Shown here: positions 14,835 through 18,775 of the stretch, piece by piece | Layout of the letters: the number at the start of each line of letters is the position of its first letter | How positions within the stretch are numbered: position 1 is the first letter of the stretch | Assembly (NCBI GenBank): GCA_027577415.1 | Contig: JANBQS010000406.1 | Location: 1-18,775, forward strand | Source: Coemansia sp. RSA 922 | Taxonomy: Eukaryota > Kickxellomycota > Kickxellomycetes > Kickxellales > Kickxellaceae | Length of the DNA: 18,775 nt | Direction of reading: 5' to 3' | Translations under genes and position numbers: made by a program | The notes under the pieces: model-generated | What the model was told of the DNA's origin: nothing | The model's input: the letters and a program-made list of their open reading frames with translations, nothing else | The model's database searches: none

Positions 14835-15233
14835 ATGGACGTATATTCGGCCTGCGCCAGTCTTAACAACAGCACCGACTTGCTGACGCCTGTGGTCCAA
14901 GATGTGATTCTCGTCGAGGACAATGCAGTGGCAACATGGCAGCACCAGCAAGAGGTGACCGCGCGGCTCATACAGTGCTGTGCATTCTATGACGCCGAGA
15001 TTGCTCGGCAGGAAGAGCGCATTGGCGACATATCGCGGGCGTTGGAAAACCTGCAGGAGTACAAGAACAATAAAGCATTTGAGCAGAAGGCACGGGCGAC
15101 CCTCAATGCATCGCTCACCGACGCCCAAAATTGCTTGAACGAGGCAAAGTTGGCTAAACATCGGTTTGAGATGGAACTTGGTCGGTGGTCAACTACAGAG
15201 AGCGCGCCAGCAACAGCGAATAATGAGGTTTAG
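14835..15233 (+). CDS. Small coiled-coil protein, 132 aa, unknown
   Basis: A 132-residue helical protein. Residues 38-115 form one long amphipathic helix or coiled coil, rich in Glu, Ala, Lys and Gln (QEERIGDISRALENLQEYKN region, then FEQKARATLNASLTDAQNCL). Residues 1-30 hold a conserved-looking hydrophobic segment (LLTPVVQDVILVED). The tail is Thr/Ala/Asn-rich and disordered. Size and shape suit a subunit of a coiled-coil complex (BLOC, kinetochore or tether type), but no family signature is visible and I do not assign one. The start at 14835 follows an AAGATAATGG context with A at -3 and G at +4. It converges with the lipid phosphatase gene, 90 bases between stops. Confidence 0.65.
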   Translation: MDVYSACASLNNSTDLLTPVVQDVILVEDNAVATWQHQQEVTARLIQCCAFYDAEIARQEERIGDISRALENLQEYKNNKAFEQKARATLNASLTDAQNCLNEAKLAKHRFEMELGRWSTTESAPATANNEV

Positions 15234-15323
15234 TGCATTTGTTTCATTCATATTCTTTGGATTCATTTTTAGAGTCTAATATCATCAATTTGTAGTTTTA
15301 AAAGTACACTAGAAGACTCGTTG

Positions 15324-16481
15324 CTAATCGCTTGGGATGTGGATGATCGTTTCGTGCGTGCGACTGTAGTAGTCATTGCTAGCAGGCGTGTCAGGCAGTG
15401 GCGCATGTACAGAAAGCTGACAGGTCGAGCATGGAGCAGCGGGCTCTGATTTTCGCATATCGTAACTAGAACCGGTCTCCATTTGGAGTGGATCGTCGTC
15501 AACGGGCAATACGCGACCACGGCTCTCGCCGATGTGTGCCAAATTGGCAGGCTTGGGGATGCGGCTCGGGTAGGGGCGGTCGGTAGGAATATTCGGATCA
15601 AACGCAGCTGGAAAGTACGTACGGTATCCAAACCAACCAATAAACGCGCCCATGATCGACCCAGCCAAGACGTCCTGCCAATGGTGGTGATAGTCAGCAG
15701 TACGCGAAATGCCAATTAGCCCGGCAAAGAACAATGGCAGGTAAAATACAATTGTTTTATATGCATGTCCGCGCTGGTCGTTGTAGCGCAAGTGTGAGGC
15801 GAGATAGAGAGAGGTGAACGTCAGCCCACAGAATGCCAGAGACGCGTGGCCAGACGGGAACGACCGCATGCCCTCGTGCAAATACGCCAGATCCGTCTGC
15901 GTACACACTGTGTAGTCGACGAGTTTTAGCTTTGGATTCTCCGTAATACTGGGCTGACATCGGTCGATAAAGTCGGGTCGCAGTCGGCCAGCGGCGTTCT
16001 TTACTACATTGGTAGCCGTGTTGTTTAGCCCCATGGCTAGAAATATCCCCAGAACCGTACAGTGAAAGTCGTGCCAGTTGCGTCGTCTAAAGACAAGAAA
16101 GAACAGCGCGCTTAGCACAGGCGATGCGTAGCTTACTAGCGGCGGAACAAAATCTGGCACATAGCTGTAGTGGTTCGAGTACTGAATCGACTGGTCGCTT
16201 AGCGAGAACTCTCGGTGCCGTGGCCCGAGCTTGCCAAATAGTCCACCAGCCATATTGATCAGGATGACGATGATCCAATCCGGAATATAGGTCTTGAACA
16301 AGCTCCATCGGCGACGGCGCTCCTCCTTTGGCATCTCGAAGAGGCGCCGAAAGTCGCTCCAACGCGGCAAACCGAGGCCCAGCGTGTGCTCCTTGGTTGA
16401 CATGACCAATAAAAGGGCGGTAATTGCGATAATGGCCAGAGACTGGAGGAAAAAGAGGTGGAGCGAGATTGCGGAACACAT
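15324..16481 (-). CDS. DPP1: PAP2-family lipid phosphate phosphatase, DPP1-like
   Basis: A 385-residue PAP2 enzyme that dephosphorylates diacylglycerol pyrophosphate, phosphatidate and related lipids on the luminal face of the vacuole or other membranes. All three catalytic motifs are intact: KNAAGRLRP (161-169), PSGH (209-212) and SRTADYHHHWQD (259-270) with nucleophile-side His266 and the general Asp270. GRLRPDFIDRCQP matches yeast Dpp1 (GRLRPDFLDRCQP, from memory of the family). About six TM segments lie between 68 and 290. The C-terminal tail (about 290-385) is polar, with an SP/TP-poor, His- and Ser-containing end. The first 26 residues are an extra hydrophobic segment; an internal ATG (Met27, MSTKEHTLG) would remove it and may be the true start. 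The gene is divergent from the DUF3605 gene. Confidence 0.92.
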   Translation of the reverse strand: MCSAISLHLFFLQSLAIIAITALLLVMSTKEHTLGLGLPRWSDFRRLFEMPKEERRRRWSLFKTYIPDWIIVILINMAGGLFGKLGPRHREFSLSDQSIQYSNHYSYVPDFVPPLVSYASPVLSALFFLVFRRRNWHDFHCTVLGIFLAMGLNNTATNVVKNAAGRLRPDFIDRCQPSITENPKLKLVDYTVCTQTDLAYLHEGMRSFPSGHASLAFCGLTFTSLYLASHLRYNDQRGHAYKTIVFYLPLFFAGLIGISRTADYHHHWQDVLAGSIMGAFIGWFGYRTYFPAAFDPNIPTDRPYPSRIPKPANLAHIGESRGRVLPVDDDPLQMETGSSYDMRKSEPAAPCSTCQLSVHAPLPDTPASNDYYSRTHETIIHIPSD

Positions 16482-17203
16482 GTTGTCCGATGCACTGCAT
16501 ATTGTCCCACTCTAATTGTCAGCACATGACTCGTATGACATGAGCTTATGTCGTAGCTTTATCAGCGAGCCGCCCGCCTTTACGAGCCGTCAACTCTATA
16601 AGTTGTCTCCTGTATGTATGCGAGTCACCCCTGGAAATCTCCAACAGCAGATACATCAACGACATTTACCTACTTTACGAGGTGGTGCCAGGTCTATCTG
16701 TCAGATGCCAATCGCTATCTCTCCCCCAACACGCAAATATCCGCCCAATGGGAAACTTAAACGGCACATGCCGAAAAAGTGTCCGCTCGGCGCACTACGG
16801 CACTTTCCCCAATTGCCACATTTTTTTCAGCAGATCGGCGACATCGTTTCCCTCCGCCACTGCTAGTCGCCAGTCGAGCTACCCCCGTGTGGGCATCTAT
16901 GGCACACTGCAACTCGGATATCCATCACATTTCCTATCTAGGAAAAAAAGCGGCACCCCGCGTCTAATAGCGTATCCACATGAGATGGTAAAAATTTTTT
17001 AGCAGTCCTGGCTGGCAAAAAAAAAAGTAAGAAAGAGACAGCGGGTGGGAGGTTATGCGCGCTATATAGGGCGCTTGCCCGCCGACCTTCGAGTCTAGAC
17101 CGCTGTGGGTCGTTTGCTTTCTTTAATTAATTTTGTTCGAGCACTCGTCATCTCCTTTAATTTTATCTCGGCCCCGTCTATATACACCTACACATTAGAC
17201 GCC
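16482..17203. promoter_or_regulatory. Long divergent spacer between DPP1-like and DUF3605 genes
   Basis: A 722-base gap with no ORF I accept: the longest plus frames (16516-16866, 16682-17002) lack ATG starts or a protein-like composition. It contains CCAAT in GCCCAATGGG at about 16743-16752, a TATATA at 17063-17068 inside GCGCGCTATATAGGGCGC, and two poly(A)-like runs near 16990-17030. The TATA box lies about 140 bases before the ATG at 17204, leaving room for a leader of about 110 bases. Confidence 0.5.
17063..17068 (+). promoter_or_regulatory. TATA box of the DUF3605 gene
   Basis: TATATA within GCTATATAGGGCGC, about 140 bases upstream of the ATG. It is the only clear TATA element between the two genes. 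Confidence 0.45.
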
Positions 17204-17875
17204 ATGTCACAACTGCGAGTGGACACGACTAGCCGTGCAGCGCTGTCGTCATTGTCTGCTGTCAAGATGGCGGCCGGCAGTGGCGGTGGCAGCCGCTTTA
17301 ACGGACTATTGACGCCACCCGATTCTCCGCTAGCTCTAAAGGCGCAGCAACTAAAGAACAAAGCCAGCGAGGCGGTGGCCAACGAGTATGAGCCCAAGGG
17401 CGGGCGAGAGTGGATCCGGAATCCAGTCTCATGGTCACAGTTCAAGTGCTACGTGGATGCCCAGAACTTGGAGCCACTTGGCCGCAGTTTAGAAACACAC
17501 ACGACATACGAGATAGTAATGGCTGCCAAGCGGAAGGAATACGGCTCGGTGGCCAAATACCTGACAACACATGTATTGCCCGACTTTATCGCTTCGACTA
17601 CAGTAGCTGGGTTTGACCCGCACTCGGCGCTGGCAGCCGAGGACTTTGAGCTGCTCGTAAACGACTTTCCGTATTATCTGGGCGACGGCGTAGAACACTG
17701 GGTGCTGTGGTGCCGAAAGCGTTTGTCACCCGGATTTGCCGCACCCGCGGCTGCCGTCCAGGCCATTCACGCAAAGTTTGGGGCAGCCATTGAATGGAGA
17801 TACTTTGTCAACCCTGTTGCCAAGCAGAGCGTTCCTCAATTGAGCCATGCTCACGTATTTGTCAAGCGCGCCTGA
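17204..17875 (+). CDS. DUF3605 family protein
   Basis: A 223-residue member of the DUF3605 family (in yeasts linked to N-acetylglucosamine-induced protein 1). The N-terminal 60 residues are Ser/Ala/Gly-rich and disordered, with LLTPPDSP at 35-42. The domain begins about 68: WIRNPVSWSQFKCYVDAQNLEPLGRS (quoted in parts), MAAKRKEYGSVAKYL at 106-120, then the family core NDFPYYLGDGVEHWVLWCRKR at 153-173 (NDFPY...VEHWVLW pattern). A final HAHVFVK closes it. The biochemical role is not known. Start: the frame is open from 17105, but its first codon is GTG; the first ATG is 17204, after a TATA-driven leader, so I use it. Confidence 0.88.
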   Translation: MSQLRVDTTSRAALSSLSAVKMAAGSGGGSRFNGLLTPPDSPLALKAQQLKNKASEAVANEYEPKGGREWIRNPVSWSQFKCYVDAQNLEPLGRSLETHTTYEIVMAAKRKEYGSVAKYLTTHVLPDFIASTTVAGFDPHSALAAEDFELLVNDFPYYLGDGVEHWVLWCRKRLSPGFAAPAAAVQAIHAKFGAAIEWRYFVNPVAKQSVPQLSHAHVFVKRA

Positions 17876-18775
17876 TGGATAGCACCTATTTCACTTTATA
17901 TTTAGCATCTATTTTTTGATAGACCTTGCATCCCCTGCTCCTCATATTTTTTTACCGGGCGTACAAATAAACAATAAACATTCACTTCATTGCCGAGGAT
18001 GCTGTTAAAACCAAAACAAACAGGCACGCCTAGAACAATACGCCCATTGGACTGCTACAGAGACAATCATTACTGGCTAGACGATATTTGACAGCCAGAC
18101 AGGTTCGCCCTTACCTTCCAGCGTATTATAGCCAGGCTAGCGATAATACGACTTTGCAAGAGAAAACCACCATAGAGCCACGGGGGGCTTTGTGTGTGTG
18201 TAGCAAACAATGAAATTCTACTAGATCCGCCCAATGTCCAATAAATCACAGATGTAATCCAATGGCTCAGCTATTGTAGAAACTTGTATAGAAATTAAGA
18301 CAGCGTGACATGGCGCAAGAAAAAAAGGCCCTATAACAGCATTAGAAAAAACTGCAAACAAACGGGAGACCAGGGCCGGCTTCCGCATATGGCTATTCTT
18401 TATTCCGGCGGTCCGACAATTGTAACAATAGGGAAAAGAAGGCGGTGGCCCATGAGCAAGGAAAAGAAAGACGTGCGCCGCTTTCAGATGTTGACATGTG
18501 AGGAGAAAGAAAGGAGGGATATTTCTGGGACCGCCTGTATGCGAGACCAGCAGTGGTGTTTATTGCACAAGGTGGAAGGACCGCAGACAGATGCATACTA
18601 CCTCCCCCGCTTCTCCCTGTTTCTCACCACGATAGCATGCGGAAGAGACGCCAAGAGACGCAAGCATGGAAAGCCGAATGGGACCATTGTTTCCCACCCT
18701 TCGCCCACAAGTATGCTACTGGGTAGTGGCGGCAGCGGCATCGCATCTCCGCTGCATTGTGCGGCAGCAAAAAAA
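17876..18775. other. Gene-poor 3' end of the window
   Basis: The first 100 bases are the DUF3605 3' region, with AATAAA copies at about 17966 and 17973. The rest has no accepted gene. A 67-codon minus frame (18393-18596) starts with ATG but is a Pro/Ser-rich sequence with no family and no companion exon. A 29-base near-palindrome lies at 18122-18150. At the far right, two ATG-led plus frames (18666 and 18713) run open off the window end and could be the start of a gene, but each has fewer than 40 codons visible. Confidence 0.45.
18122..18150. repeat. Near-palindromic hairpin
   Basis: The outer arms are CGTATTAT (18122-18129) and ATAATACG (18143-18150), perfect 8-bp complements. Inside is a second pair TAGCC/GGCTA (18129-18133 and 18135-18139) with one base between. 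The whole can fold as a 29-base hairpin. Role unknown: a terminator or binding site is possible. Confidence 0.5.

Noticed and set aside
16165..16180. GGTTCGAGTAC resembling a tRNA B box
   Set aside because: It falls in DPP1-like coding sequence with no A box or cloverleaf nearby.
16516..17002. Plus frames of 116 and 106 codons between DPP1-like and DUF3605
   Set aside because: They start at non-ATG codons and have low-complexity, unstructured translations; no codon bias.
18393..18596. 67-codon minus frame near the right end
   Set aside because: It has an ATG but no family, a Pro/Ser/Leu mix typical of chance frames and no clear promoter.
1..18775. CRISPR arrays, rRNA genes, tRNA genes and intact transposases
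   Set aside because: I scanned for spaced repeats, B boxes, transposase motifs and reverse-transcriptase motifs and found none; the direct repeats at 7225-7660 have only two full copies.

Overview
The window reads as nuclear DNA of an early-diverging (non-Dikarya) fungus. The fungal assignment rests on an Mdm12 homologue (the ERMES complex is fungal-type), a DPP1-like lipid phosphatase, a DUF3605 protein and a 14-TM DHA2-type drug transporter. The early-diverging placement rests on a compact, nearly intronless layout and on an MT-A70 enzyme that looks closer to the MTA1 type of ciliates and basal fungi than to METTL3. Kickxellomycotina or a relative is my inference; no marker in the window proves it.

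Layout, left to right. 1-1006: a Ser/Pro-rich disordered protein, possibly cut by the window edge. 1059-1409 (-): a small secreted-type protein. 1646-2566 (-) and 2776-3987 (+): a WDR83/MORG1 WD40 protein and an MT-A70 adenine methyltransferase fired from one 209-bp divergent promoter with a CCAAT box. 4111-4491 (-) and 4830-6335 (+): ribosomal protein eL22 and a large polytopic membrane protein, again divergent, with E-box, CCAAT and CRE-like sites between them.

6340-8530 differs from its surroundings. It is more AT-rich and holds two unrecognised genes pointing away from each other (6531-6938 minus; 7839-8289 plus, frame-split). Between them is a 0.9-kb spacer with a diverged 76-bp direct repeat, a 16-bp E-box palindrome and other inverted repeats. 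A run of three hairpins follows the second gene. This is the best candidate for an accessory or lineage-specific insertion.

8537-18775 returns to conserved, GC-richer genes: a coiled-coil/polyproline protein (-) divergent from MDM12 (+), a DUF167 protein (+), a possible small spliced gene (-, 11514-11800), a DHA2 MFS transporter (+), a small coiled-coil protein (+) with upstream ORFs, a DPP1-type phosphatase (-) and a DUF3605 protein (+). The last 0.9 kb has no convincing gene.

The genes do not form one pathway. The shared theme is housekeeping: mRNA/DNA modification (MT-A70) with a spliceosome/MAPK scaffold protein (WDR83), translation (eL22), ER-mitochondria lipid exchange (Mdm12) and lipid phosphate turnover (DPP1). 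Neighbouring genes mostly share promoters rather than operons.
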